Below, in pieces: positions 23,871 through 35,604 of a stretch of DNA of 64,000 nt. Each line of letters opens with the position of its first letter. Positions within the stretch are counted from its first letter, which is position 1. Source of the stretch: Mangifera indica (lineage: Eukaryota > Streptophyta > Magnoliopsida > Sapindales > Anacardiaceae); the NCBI RefSeq assembly GCF_011075055.1, contig NC_058147.1, forward strand, positions 10,540,001 through 10,604,000, given 5' to 3'. The translations under genes were made by a program, and so were the position numbers. The notes beneath the pieces are model-generated. The model searched no databases, had not been told where the DNA came from, and saw only the letters and a program-made list of their open reading frames with translations.

Positions 23871-24543
23871 ATTCAGATTCAGAAATAGTGTAGTGAAAGA
23901 AAAAGAGCTTGAGCTTAGAAAAGTGTCAAATCCCTATAGTTAGCTTCCAGAAAGTATTAAATAGACACTAGACGGGACAAAGTATGACCCAAATAGTAAA
24001 GAGTGAACTAAATTACCCCCTTAATCTCTCATAGAGGTTAGGATGTGAGGTTGAGTCCCAAAAGTGAGTTAGAACAGGAAAAAAAAAAGAGATAGTTTAC
24101 TTGATTATTTCCTCTTACTAAGTGTTTTTATCACTCACTCCCTTTTCTTTCATGATTGCAGGTACAGGTGATCGAGGTAGCTGCGAGGCAGGGTCAGGTC
24201 AGCGTAGGTAGATCCGGTTGGAGCAGGTTATCTCTGGTTTATATTACATGCATACAGTGGCATATTCTTATCGACTTTTGACTTTTTGAGATTATGGTAC
24301 AATTACATATGATTACTCCCTGTTTTCAGATACTTTCATATGAGTCTTCATATGAGCATATACATCTTTTGTTCGCTTCCAGATTTTTAGTTTTCTTGGA
24401 ATACTTCCTAAACACTTTTAATGATGCGTTTATTTTAAAGTATTTTTAAAAAGAAAAAAAAATAGACGCTACGAATATTAATTCGTAACATTTCTCCTTC
24501 GGTGGGTAGTACTTCTAGGGAGGGATGTTACATTTCCCCTATA
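23871..24543 (-). repeat. LTR-like end (Gypsy type)
   Basis: Read on the minus strand this block begins TGTAACATCCCTCCC at 24543, a typical Gypsy LTR start. It contains, on the plus strand, the motif CTTACTAAGTGTTTTTATCAC and GATTGCAGGTACAGGTGATC (24112-24176). The same sequence pair recurs in the opposite orientation at 48508-48610, so they belong to one family. No internal domain or second LTR is adjacent. Confidence 0.5.
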
Positions 24544-25356
24544 AAATGGAAGCATAATTATATCGTATGAAATTTAATTCAATTCCAATGTAATTAATAA
24601 TTCAATGTAAATTATCAATTATGTAATTCAATATAAATCTCGATTTGATTTGGATTGAATTATTGTTTTAATTTAAATTCAAGCTAAATTCAAATTGAAA
24701 GGGGTGGAAGAATAAGTTGGCGGCGACACTAGCCAACTCTTTCTGCCACTATCCCTTTGCCACCAATTTTTATCATTTTTTTACATCTCACATATATATA
24801 TATTTTAATAAAAATGTTACTAAAGCTGGTTAATTGAGTAAAATTTATTTTATGTATGTTGGTGATTGAAAATCAAGTATAGATGATTGAGTTTTAAATT
24901 TTTTTAAATTATTAAGTATAGAATTATTCCTTGAGTTAAGAGATTGAAAATTATCAAGTATATTAGTGATTGAGTTTAAATTTTTTAGATTAACACATTT
25001 AAACTCAAGTATGCCAAACTAAAACTAGGACTGTAATTAGTTTATTTGAAAATATTAGAAACACATTAGGAAAATAAATGAAGTAAATAAAGGAAAAAAA
25101 TAATCTTACATCAAATTTAATAGTTTTCATGTATAGTTTATATCTCATAAAAAATTCATTTTAAAAAATAACTTTAAGGCCATTATTAATTTTAAAAAAC
25201 AGAGTCAATTGAATTAGTTGACCCCAACCATATTAATTTAATGATAATCCAATTTATTTGAATAATCTTTGATTAATCTTTCATTAATGTAATAAATGAA
25301 TTAATATATTTTTTAGACATTTGTAATCAACTAACAAGAGGGGGTGTACAAATTCC
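24544..25356. other. AT-rich DNA, no gene seen
   Basis: There are simple AT-rich blocks and an AAATTCAAATTG-type stretch. No domain, repeat border or splice-linked coding piece was found. The outer end of the 25.3-30.3 kb MULE should lie here but was not delimited. Confidence 0.4.
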
Positions 25357-27305
25357 ATGGCACATGCAATACCCTCAGGATACAGATTCCGAGTGCACAT
25401 ATCACTTCAAAGAAAGATGGATACTGTAACTACAATTAAGAGCAAACTAACACTTACTTATAAAGCTATTTTTTGGACTACATGTTTCAGACGCTTATTA
25501 GATTTGGTGGAGCCAAGGTTTAGTGTTGTTTTGATGCATGTGATGTTACTTCGTATGATTAACCGCGATAACCCAGTGGGAGAAATATGGTTCAAATTAA
25601 ATGGTTTTGAATTTTGATTTAGCCTTATTGAGTTTGTGCTAGTCATTGGTCTGATATTCAGGGAGGACACAGAGGTGTCCAACTACGTTTATTGTATGGG
25701 GACACCTGGATTGAGAAAAGAATACTTTTCGGGTATTAACAAGTTGTTAACCTATGAGGAGATCGAGCAAGCAGCTAACGATCAAATTTGGAGAGACAAT
25801 GATGGGGACATTATGAAGTTCAAGGTATTGTTTTTTTGCGTTTACGAGACCATAAAGACAAACAATAGAATAAAAATATCTTATCATTTTTCCATTTAGC
25901 CAACAATTTAGACGCATTTATTCGGTACCCATGGGGACAGTGACATGGAAAAAAACAATTGATTTGATGCGAAAGGGCAGACATAGCAAATATTAGTATT
26001 ATTTGGAATACTACCCACCCTACATGAGTCTGCTCCCATTGCTTAACTATAATATTTTGGGATACCTGATTGCTTTTCAGATAAGTATCGCATAGTGGAT
26101 GAAGTTAACATTAATACCGACAATTATAAATACTAACTGTAAATGTTGTACATTGTGTAATATTCTATTGATGAGACGATTCACAATCTATCTCCTTATG
26201 TGCATTTGGAAGCTAATGGTCAAGTCCCTTATATGTTGAAGTGGACGACAATTGTACTATCGACCTGGAATGACATATTGATACTTTGGGACGCTCCTCT
26301 AGTAATTTGCTTATTTGTAGATTTATATTTTATTGTTCTATCTTTCATTTCATTAATTTTTATAAATTTCCTCAATGTTCCAAAAAGGGATTATAACTCC
26401 ATTTCGTCCAATTGAAATTGAGCATAACTTTAAGTGGTACATACGGGTTCTAAAGTTTATAGGAGAACAAGCACTATAGGCATCGTCAAATTGAGCGCAA
26501 CTCAAGAGCAATAGTTGGAAAACACGGTATTCATCATTCCTTTGTATTTGTTTATATGGGATATCACTTTCAATTTATGGTCTAACTTATTTGCGTATAC
26601 AACACATCAAAGCTTTCATGGGAATACTTCGTAAATCTTTTCGAGATAGTAACTGGATGATTATTACCACCTTATTCGTTGCATATCTCCTATAGTGCTA
26701 CAATAAGTTCAAACGTTTGGGTGCAAATATGGAGTGACCCTTGTTTTTCCTAGATCAAATTAATAGTGTCTCACATGTACAACCGAATAAATGCTTTCGG
26801 CCATGGAGTAGTGTCAACAAGGTGGTGTATGAACTTAAGTGGTTTAAGGTTTACGATTACTGATAACTGTACTTATTTCTCTTTATTGGTTAATAGATAT
26901 TCATTCTCATCAACTTCAACAACCAACACTAGGTGTGTGGCGTATTGGATATCAATGACTGAAAGTTGTATGTATACGACTCCACTTAATATACCACTAA
27001 CTTAGAGAGAATGAAGAGGTTGGTGATGTCAGATAGGATACTGGCTTACCTAATGAAGGTGAGTAATTTTTATTCATCCAAGGGAATCTAATCGCTAGAG
27101 ACTCCACTAACGTTACAATACAAGTGCATTCATGGTGTGCCGAAACAAGATATAGCACGCGAGGACTATAGTGTTTTTTTGCTTATGTTTATAGAATACC
27201 TTGCTTGTGATTGTCCATTTAACTTTACATCCAAACATTCTAAGAAGTTAAGAAGGTGCATGGTGATGCCATATTCCAAGGGAGGACCCTCAGTAAGTAT
27301 TTAAA
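25357..27305 (+). pseudogene. DUF1985/Ulp1-like protease gene of a KI-type MULE, decayed
   Basis: The frame at 25357-25617 contains LVEPRFSVVLMHVMLLR and GEIWFKLNGFEF. After a stop it continues FSLIEFVLVIGLIFR and GINKLLTYEEIEQA (to about 25830). Together these match DUF1985, the N-terminal domain found with Ulp1 proteases in plant MULEs. Further on, 26805-26865 reads VVYELKWFKVYDY, where the His-Trp-Val and Asp strands of Ulp1 are expected. 27120-27300 reads EDYSVFLLMFIEYLACDC, the catalytic Cys segment with Tyr-Ser in place of Cys-Gly. Stops and frameshifts separate the pieces. Ulp1 proteases cleave SUMO-type modifiers; this copy lacks the nucleophile and cannot be active. It is convergent with the transposase at 27822-30344. 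Confidence 0.75.
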
Positions 27306-27821
27306 GTTTAAGGTCTATTCATTTGTTCTTAGACTTTAGTTAATTGATTGTATTTATTAAATTCAATTGAATTGTTAGGTTTTAAGAATTTCACTTAAGG
27401 TGTGGGTAGGATGCATACAAATTGGATTTCATTTTATTATTATTTCAGCGATGTATTTGCATTTGCTAGCATAACTTCCTTTTGATTATTCCTTAATGCT
27501 TATTCATGAAATAAAATGAATTAAGAAAATATGTTAATACAAAATACATGGTGTGTAATATAATGAAATCTAATATATACATAAAATGAACAATAAAAAA
27601 AAAATGCGATCGTAATTCTATTCAATTGTTTTGAACCATTGTCATTGCGTACATGTAAGAGTCCGAAAATAAAAAATTAATAAATTAAAATTTGGACAAA
27701 ACCCAATAGATAAATTAAACATACAATATATATACACTTAAAATTACAGTATTAGACAATAAAAAAAATTAACTATGATAATCTATTCACCCATATAGGT
27801 TGCATTGTGACTATGACGACC

Positions 27822-30344
27822 TCATCCTCGTCTACTACCTGATGCTTGGGATGAGCCAACCACTGGCAATGGAGCTAGATTCGAACAATTTAAGCGATTA
27901 TGGCCAGATTGATGACATCGACTGTAGTTTTGTGGTCGAACTTCTTTTCCTTGTGAATGTCTTCTTGCATGGTTGGAAGAACAACCAGACCGTTGTTGTT
28001 CCATCATTGGAGGATAAATCACATGCATATTTGATGGTGCCCAAGTGGATTGGTCCTCTAGTGGATTAATATTTTCTATACACACCTTTTGTAAAAAATC
28101 TATTGAGTAATATGCATTGACCCATCCAACACAGTTTGAGAGGTTATTGTACCTTACAACAGTTGTGACGTATGTATATGAAATCTAGGAAAGTTGAAAA
28201 TTTTCACAATCATAAATTCGATCGAGAATATTTACGATAAACACCTGCTATCGTGAATCATGAACTTCATATTGTTGCATGTTAATTGGTTTAACCACCA
28301 TATTAGTAGATTTAAACACATGTCCAACAAGCTTATTTTCAGCCCATGGTGTTAATAGGTGAGATCTCTAACCTATAAAAACAACTAATAAACGCGTGAA
28401 AAAAAGAACATCAAATTAATTTTAGTCATATGTACTAGCCATGTTTCACCTATTGAAAAACTAATATTGTATTGTACTTCTCAAAAACTCAACTAATATG
28501 GTGATAGATAAAGTGTGAGTAGTTTATGTCAAAGCGTTGAAAGACTTAGTAATATTAGTTATTCTGATATTGTATCGACATCCTCCAAAGTGGGCATGCG
28601 CCCATTTTTTATACCTAATATTAGGCAAATAGGCTATCGTAGCAAAATTTACTCGGGTAATTCTACTCATAACAACTTGAAAGACAAATCTACTAATGTC
28701 TTAGCAAAATAATTCTTCAATATGTTTGATTTTTTTGAACTACGTGCATATGTTACCCTTTATATATCATTACAAAACCTATGATAGACATAAGACAATA
28801 TATTTACCGCCGACATAATTATTGAATGATGACGATAAAAAATAATAGCTAAATTTGGCAAATCACTATGCATATGCGTAGGTACATCAAAAATGGGATT
28901 CACGTATCGATTCCCTCATTGTGCCCAATACTAAAAGGAAGCGAAAAAATTTGATTATTACCATCCTTTGCAACAACAATAAAAAAAGACCCAAGTTATT
29001 TTCCTTTTAAGTGTGAAGCATCAACGCATATCACCAAATGATAAAATTATTGAAACCCTCTTATTAAACAGTCTATACACATGAAGAAAAACTTAAACCT
29101 ATTTTTCGGATCGATATCAATATATGTCATAGTTCTCGGGTTCTTAAGCTTCAAATTATGACAATACTCGCACAATAGCATGAAAACTCTTCCGGAGATC
29201 TTCATAATGCATTTAGTACATATGTTTTGGCATGCCACGCTTAGGTATAGGAAATGTTGATTTTTTACTTGTTTGCCATGTATGAAATAATTTCCTTCGA
29301 TTGATAAATGTGATCAACCATAAACATTGATTTAAGTATGTTCCCCAACGAGTTTACACCAACTTGTCTATGGTGTGATAATATTTGATCTCGTAGACAA
29401 ATGTGTGTCTTATTCATACGTCGTAACACCTAAGTCTACTTTTTTCTCTCTCGTTACTTGTGCCCACCATTTACATTATGAATGTACACACTTAATCGTA
29501 TACCATATATTATCAAGGTGATCGACTTTCCATCAAATTCTTGTCTTTAATGAATATATCTGAAATAATGATATTAATTTTGTCTTCGAATTATAAAAAC
29601 CCATCACTTGCAAATGATTGTCCTTTTGTGTCCCTCGATTATTAATACCTACATTCTCAACATCAACAGCAAGCTCATGAACATATTGAAACAAATTTAG
29701 ATTATGAATTTGACTTAGATATGATCCAATATTTATTGACCCATAATGTCTCGTGCCACATTCGGCCTCCTCATTATACGCATGACCTTAAATTATGTCA
29801 ATATTTTGGCTCAGAACTACATATCCTTATCAAACCTCGAGAATTCATTATTATCATCATCATCGTCACCATACTCATTACTCTCTACTTCATAATCCTT
29901 ATCCACGTCATCATCATTATCATCATCACCATAATTCCCACAAAACTCTTGGAAACTTTATAGTTGTGCCCACTAGTCTATCAGATGATTTTGCCTTTCT
30001 TCCTCATGAACATCTTTGGCTTATTAATTGTCTTTTTTATCAATTGGACTTTAGGTAACAAAAAGTTTGGTTAATCATTGTAAACTTCTTGCTTCAACCA
30101 TCAAATACTTCAAATCATCATCGTCTACAATCTCTATTGGACTTACATCACCAAGGAAAAATGCGTACACATTTGACTGACTTAGATTGAGTCTTAAGCG
30201 ATAGTTTATTCTCACTATGAATCTTTCAAAATCAACCTTGTGTCAATGTACATCCCTCTCTCATTCCTACTAACATATCTCGTAACATTATCATCACTTG
30301 AAGTCCATTACCTGTCATAGCAAATCTTAAATACAGTTTTTTCC
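27822..30344 (-). pseudogene. MuDR/MULE transposase, decayed
   Basis: Minus-strand pieces follow the Mutator transposase order. An ATG near 30344 (MEKTVFKICYDR) starts an N-terminal MuDR region. 29047-29238 reads TMTYIDIDPKNRFKFFFMC, then IRGFQ. About 28900-29045 reads VICVDASHLKGK, with the first catalytic Asp kept, then FFIVVAKDGNNQIF. About 28790-28850 reads LPNLAIIFYRHHSIIMSAVN, where DRHHSI is usual, so the second Asp reads Tyr. The C-terminal zinc knuckle at 27870-27950 reads YSRCHQSGHNRLNC, with its first Cys changed to Tyr. Multiple stops interrupt the reading. The acidic stretch near 29850-29940 corresponds to the Asp-rich linker of these proteins. It forms a convergent pair with the DUF1985/Ulp1 gene to its left. 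Confidence 0.8.
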
Positions 30345-31234
30345 ATCTTCACTTAAAATAAACCTAAAAACATAAAAATGTCTATTTAAATCTTGGGAAT
30401 TATAAGGCATGCAATAGATTGGTATTGGCATTAAACAACTATGTTAAACATCTGTGTTTAAACAAATATCTAGGACTAGGGGGGTCGGGGTCAACGCTAA
30501 CCCTTGGCTTTCCATCGACCTATTTTTCATTTGATTTTAATCCAAAATTGAATTTTCGTATCTTTTAACCATTAATACAATATTATAACAACATTAAACA
30601 ATACAATAATATGAAATCACAATATTAAACAATCTAACAACATGAAATCATAACAAAATTATATTTCACATGAAGTCATAAACATGAATCTACTTTATAT
30701 TATTTGATTTTCAATTGTTAAACAAGAAAACACATAACATAAGAGCTTGAATCAATACCGACCTAAATGTGGATGATTTTACTATGAAATCTTTGTAACA
30801 AATGTGAATACTCTAAAGAAACTTGACAAGTTTCGTCTCTCCCTCTCTTATGTCCAAGTTAAATCCTTTATAATGATTTTCTTTCATGAATTTTATTGTT
30901 CAATCATATGTATCTTCTCTGTTAAAAATTTTTTTTCTTCTCTTACTAGAACATAAAGAAAAAGGGAGAAATTACTATTGTGGTATTCTTTCTTCCCACA
31001 TAAATTTCATCAATAAGAATATTTTGAGAAAATAGATTATTGCTATAGTATTTTTGTTTAAAGTTTGAGATAAGTGATATACACATATAAACAATTAAGA
31101 AAAAAGTAAAAAATTAAATATAATTTTTTATATTTATATTTTATTATATTCTAGAAAATTATAATTCAAAAGTATTTATCAAATAATAATATTTATAAAT
31201 AAATGATGTATTGAATTTGCGTTTGAGTTTGAAG
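30345..31234. other. AT-rich upstream region of the second PPR gene
   Basis: It should contain the outer end of the MULE (a GGGGGGTCGGGGTCAACGC block at 30480-30498 is the only GC-rich spot) and the promoter of the PPR gene. The last 200 bases are strongly AT-rich, and no single TATA box stands out. Confidence 0.4.
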
Positions 31235-33301
31235 ATGGAAAGCAGCGCACAAGCTTGCCCATTATCTCTCTGTACGCTTATTTCCTTTCCAAATCCTCCA
31301 AACACGAAGCTCAAGTTCTTCAGACTCAATGCTTCAACGAAGTCTCAGTCCCAGTCCTTTCGGTTACATCCCCGGAGCAAACACCGCGCAAGGAGACACT
31401 CCAACAAACCAAAGCCATTCAAAGAGGAAGACGTGTTTCCCTCGTCTTTACCACTCCATTCCAAAAACCCATATGCCATTTACAAGGATATCCAAAGATT
31501 CGCCAAACAGAACAAGCTTAAAGAAGCTCTCGCCATCTTGGACTACATGGACCAAGAGGGCATCCCTGTCAACCCCACCACTTTCTCTGCTCTTTTAGCC
31601 GCTTGCGTTCGAACAAAAGCTTTGGATTATGGGAAAATAGTTCATGTTCATATTAGAATAAACGGGCTTGAGCATAATTCGTTTTTGCGGACGAAACTTG
31701 TTCACATGTACACTTCTTGTGGGTCTTTTGAGGATGCGGATAAGGTGTTTGAGGAAAGTTCTAGTAGAAGTGTGTATCCGTGGAATGCTTTGCTGAGAGG
31801 GACTGTAATCGCGGGGAAAAAGCGTTATCGTGACGTGCTTGTTAATTATATGAAAATGCGTGAATTGGGGATAGATTTGAATGTGTATTCTTTCTCTTGT
31901 GTGATCAAGAGCTTTGCAGGGGCATCTGCATTTACGCAAGGTTTAAAGACTCATGCATTGTTGATCAAGAATGGTTTTATTGATTATTCCATTCTGAGGA
32001 CTACTTTGATTGATATGTACTTTAAATGTGGAAAAATTAAGCTTGCGAAACGTGTGTTTGAAGAGATTGATGATAGAGATATTGTGATATGGGGAGCAAC
32101 GATTTCAGGTTTTGCACATAATAGGTTGCAAAGAGAAGCTTTAGATTGTGCTAGGGAGATGATAAGTGAAGGGACATATCCAAATTCAGTTGTGTTGACT
32201 ATTTTACTTCCTGTGATTGGAGACGTTTGTGCGAGAAAATTAGGCCGAGAGGTTCATGCTTATGTGCTGAAAAGAAAGAAACTTTTAGAGCAGCCATTTA
32301 TTCAGTCTGGATTGGTTGATATGTATTGTAAATGTGGAGATATGAATTCCGGAAGGCGTGCATTTTATGCAACGGTTGATAGGAATGCTGTAGTGTGGAC
32401 TGCTTTGATGTCAGGCTATATCTCTAATGGAAGGCTTGAGCAGGCCTTAAGATCAATAGTTTGGATGCAGCAGGAAGGCTTCAGGCCCGATGTTGTGACA
32501 GTTGCAACTGTTATTCCTGTTTGTGCCCAGTTGCGAGATTTGAAGCACGGGAAGGAGATTCATGCTTACGCTGTTAAGAGTTGGTTCCTGCCGAATGTAT
32601 CAATAACTACATCGTTGATGATAATGTATTCAAAGTGTGGAGTTTTGGAGTATTCTTTGAAAATATTTGACAGCATGGAGGGGAGGAATGTGATCTCATG
32701 GACTGCAATGATTGATTCATGCATAGAAAATGGGCATCCATATGAGGCGCTTACTGTGTTTAAGTCCATGCAGTTATCGAAACACAGACCAGATTCCGTT
32801 GCAATGTCAAGGATGTTGAGTGTCTGTGGTCAACTTAAAGCACTAAAGCTTGGGAAGGAGATCCATGGACAAGTTTTGAAGAAAGATTTTGAGTCCATTC
32901 CTTTTGTCGCTGCAGAAAATATCAACATGTATGGCATGTGTGGATTCATTGACAGTGCAAAGTCAGTGTTTGACGCTGTCCCTGTCAAGGGTGTTATAAC
33001 ATGGACTGCTATTATAGAAGCTTATGGATATAATGAACTGTCGCGAGAGGCACTTAGTCTTTTTAACAAAATGAGATATGGTGGTTTCACTCCAAACCAT
33101 ATTACTTTCAAAGTTCTTCTATCAATCTGCAACCAAGCTGGATTTGCAGACGAAGCTTGCCAGATTTTTCATATAATGTCTCGCAAGTATAACATTAAGG
33201 CATCAGAAGAACATTACTCGATAATGATTGAACTTCTTAACCGTTTTGGTCGCATTGAGGATGCTCGAAGGTTTAGAGAAATGAGTTCTTTGATATCATA
33301 A
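31235..33301 (+). CDS. PLS-class PPR protein, plastid-type (At1g71460-like)
   Basis: An intact single-exon frame of 688 codons. The frame is open upstream to 31211, but that codon is TTG; the first ATG is at 31235 (MESSAQACPLSLC), which I take as the start. Residues 1-75 are rich in Ser, Arg and Lys and poor in acids, like a chloroplast transit peptide. PPR repeats fill about residues 85-680, with signatures such as DIVIWGATISGFAHN, NVISWTAMIDSCIENG and GVITWTAIIEAYGYN, in P-L-S order. The protein ends shortly after the last repeat (RFREMSSLIS), so there is no E or DYW domain. Such proteins usually bind specific plastid RNAs for processing, stabilisation or editing. Length and layout resemble Arabidopsis At1g71460. 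No frameshift or missing repeat core is seen, so it is probably functional. Confidence 0.93.
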   Translation: MESSAQACPLSLCTLISFPNPPNTKLKFFRLNASTKSQSQSFRLHPRSKHRARRHSNKPKPFKEEDVFPSSLPLHSKNPYAIYKDIQRFAKQNKLKEALAILDYMDQEGIPVNPTTFSALLAACVRTKALDYGKIVHVHIRINGLEHNSFLRTKLVHMYTSCGSFEDADKVFEESSSRSVYPWNALLRGTVIAGKKRYRDVLVNYMKMRELGIDLNVYSFSCVIKSFAGASAFTQGLKTHALLIKNGFIDYSILRTTLIDMYFKCGKIKLAKRVFEEIDDRDIVIWGATISGFAHNRLQREALDCAREMISEGTYPNSVVLTILLPVIGDVCARKLGREVHAYVLKRKKLLEQPFIQSGLVDMYCKCGDMNSGRRAFYATVDRNAVVWTALMSGYISNGRLEQALRSIVWMQQEGFRPDVVTVATVIPVCAQLRDLKHGKEIHAYAVKSWFLPNVSITTSLMIMYSKCGVLEYSLKIFDSMEGRNVISWTAMIDSCIENGHPYEALTVFKSMQLSKHRPDSVAMSRMLSVCGQLKALKLGKEIHGQVLKKDFESIPFVAAENINMYGMCGFIDSAKSVFDAVPVKGVITWTAIIEAYGYNELSREALSLFNKMRYGGFTPNHITFKVLLSICNQAGFADEACQIFHIMSRKYNIKASEEHYSIMIELLNRFGRIEDARRFREMSSLIS

Positions 33302-34896
33302 CTTAGAGGCAATGGGGACTCCTTATCTCATGTTTGAACTTATAAAGTAGCTCTTGAAGCCTCCTATCTTTTTATTGATCTCCCATTTATGTCAAAATGT
33401 ATAGATTTGTTGTAACTAAATGTATTTAACAATCTTGTCCCCTAACTTAAATGTGCAGAAGCCATTAACTTGGAAACTGGTTCCTAAAGTCTTGGCACAA
33501 ACAAAACACGTGTAACAAAATCCTACATTCTTGGACAAACCAGACACTTAAATTAAATTATTATTCAATACTATGTCCATATGCACAAGGCTCACTAAAA
33601 CATTGCAAGGGCTATGTTGGGCCAAGGTTCTCATGGGCTGACCCACATAGAATTTGGTTGGGCCAATGGTTGTCCAAGGTTGCTGACATGGCATGACATG
33701 TCACATGTTGAGTCAGCATCCTCGCAAAAAATTACTTATAAAATTCTGAAATTGTTGCCTACTTTCCCTAATATTTGTGCAAAGCTTTATTAGAAGTTCA
33801 AAATTTTGAAAATACTTCAAGTTCAAGTTCTAAAATTTATTTTAAAAAAAAAATCTTACATGGAAAATAAAATTACATTTTCAATGTATCATAGTACTTA
33901 TGAAATTTTTATTTGATTTTTATTTATATTTTCCATTACATAAAATAATATAGAAAAAGATATAAGTGTTAAATTGGTTTTTAAATTATTGAACTGATAA
34001 GTAGATTACACTAAAGTAAAAACTTTTTCACGTTTCTTAGGCCTCATATTTACTACCATTCCACACCCCATTTTTGTTTTGAAATACCACTTTAAACCTT
34101 ACTTAAGGTAAAAATATCCTTTTAGACTACAAAGTTTTTTTTTTTTCACCCTTTTTCCCATATAGTTCTTTTTTCCAGAAAATAAAAAAATTCCCATATC
34201 TTCTCTCTAAGCTTCTACTTCTTCACTATTCTCTTTGCAAAACAAAGCTAGGGTTTAAATTTAAATAAAATAAAAAATGATTACAAAGTTCAAATAATCT
34301 ATAAACTTTGAAATTGCTCTTATGTTTTGTTCTGAAAAAAGAAAATTCTTAGTTTTTGACAAGTCATCCCAACAATTTGGCTTTGCATATGATAAAAAAT
34401 GAGAAAAATCGAATAAAACTACATTTTTTAAATTTTTTAATAAAATAATAAATACAAAATATGAATCTTTTGTTAATTCTATCTGTTAAGATTTAAGAGT
34501 AAAATCTCGTAACCATATTAATTAATAATTATAGCAATATAACTGTTAATTGTTACATAAGAAAACAATTGATCTTGCTTGACTTAAAAGTTGTGCCTAT
34601 TTCATTTGTAATACAAAAATAATTTTCAAAAAATAAAATAGGTTTAAGATCTTTCAATTATATGATAATAGTTTTAATTTTTGAATATTTGTGATATAAT
34701 ATTCAAAAAAAAATTTCAAGCTAAATTCTATGAAAAACTACATTCAAATTATATTTCAAACAAGATAGGATAAGGCTTTAATTTGCTCAAAAAGAGATTG
34801 AATTATTGTAGTTGAATTGCGTATTGTATTATGTATTAAAAATTTAATTTTTTATGTCATATATCGTATTTTATTGTAGGATGTGTATTTTAAAAA
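33302..34896. other. 3' flank and AT-rich intergenic DNA
   Basis: It holds the 3' UTR of the PPR gene, then a block at 33600-33720 with repeated GGGCCAA and TGACATGGCATGACATGTCA-type motifs. The rest is A/T-rich sequence with no open frame of note. Confidence 0.45.
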
Positions 34897-35604
34897 GGCC
34901 AAAGGACTATTTCCCACCCAAAGTATGCAGTTTTCTCAAGTTTCTCTCCGTTAACTTTGAAAATCCCATTTACCCACCTATGAGCTGTTAAAATTAACGG
35001 AACTCTAACTCCTAAAAAGTTTATCTCATTTCCCTCATAAAATTTTAAAAACTAACAATTTTTCCCCCAACCCAAATTTGAAAAAACAGTATTTTTCCCC
35101 TTAGGGTTTTCAATTTTTCAGAGTTAATTTTTCGGTGTCGTTTCTTCCTCTTTGACGACCTCCATGAGATGCCTCTTCCTCTTCGGCGTGGTCTCCTTCC
35201 AGCGATTGCCATGAGCATGGTCGTCGACGAAGACGCGTCTTCGTCAACGATCATGCTGAGAACAACCGTCGGAAGGAGATCGCATCGAAGAGGAAGAGGC
35301 GTCGCCTAGAGGTCGCCGGAGAGGAAGAAACGGTGCCAAAAAACTAACTCTGAAAAATTGAAAACCCTAGGGGGGGAATGTTGTTTTTTAAAACTTGAGT
35401 TGGGGAAACTTGTTAGTTTTTAGGGTTTAGGAGGAAAAATAAAATCAAATTTAAGTTTATTGTTAATAATACAGACAAAATAACAATTTTACCCTTGAAA
35501 CCATTAATTTTAACCGGCCACAGGTGGGTAAATAAAATTTTCAAAGTTAACAAGGAGAAACTTGAGAAAACAGCATACCTTAGGTGGGAAATAGACATTT
35601 AGCC
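34897..35604. mobile_element. Mutator-like MITE, 708 bp, with 9-bp target duplication
   Basis: It starts GGCCAAAGGACTATTTCCCA and ends with the inverse of GGCTAAATGTCTATTTCCCA. It is flanked on both sides by TTTTAAAAA (34888-34896 and 35605-35613), a perfect 9-bp duplication as made by Mutator transposases. The interior is partly self-complementary: TCTTCGTCGACGACC-like sequence near 35215-35255 and GGTTTTCAATTTTTCAG with its inverse. It encodes no transposase. Its closest relative here is the element at 59006-59718. Confidence 0.85.

Noticed and set aside
29721..30058. Ile- and His-rich plus-strand frames
   Set aside because: They are antisense readings of the Asp/Asn-rich linker of the minus-strand transposase.
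31255..31939. Alternative frames of 88-114 codons within the PPR gene
   Set aside because: They are shadows of the intact PPR frame.
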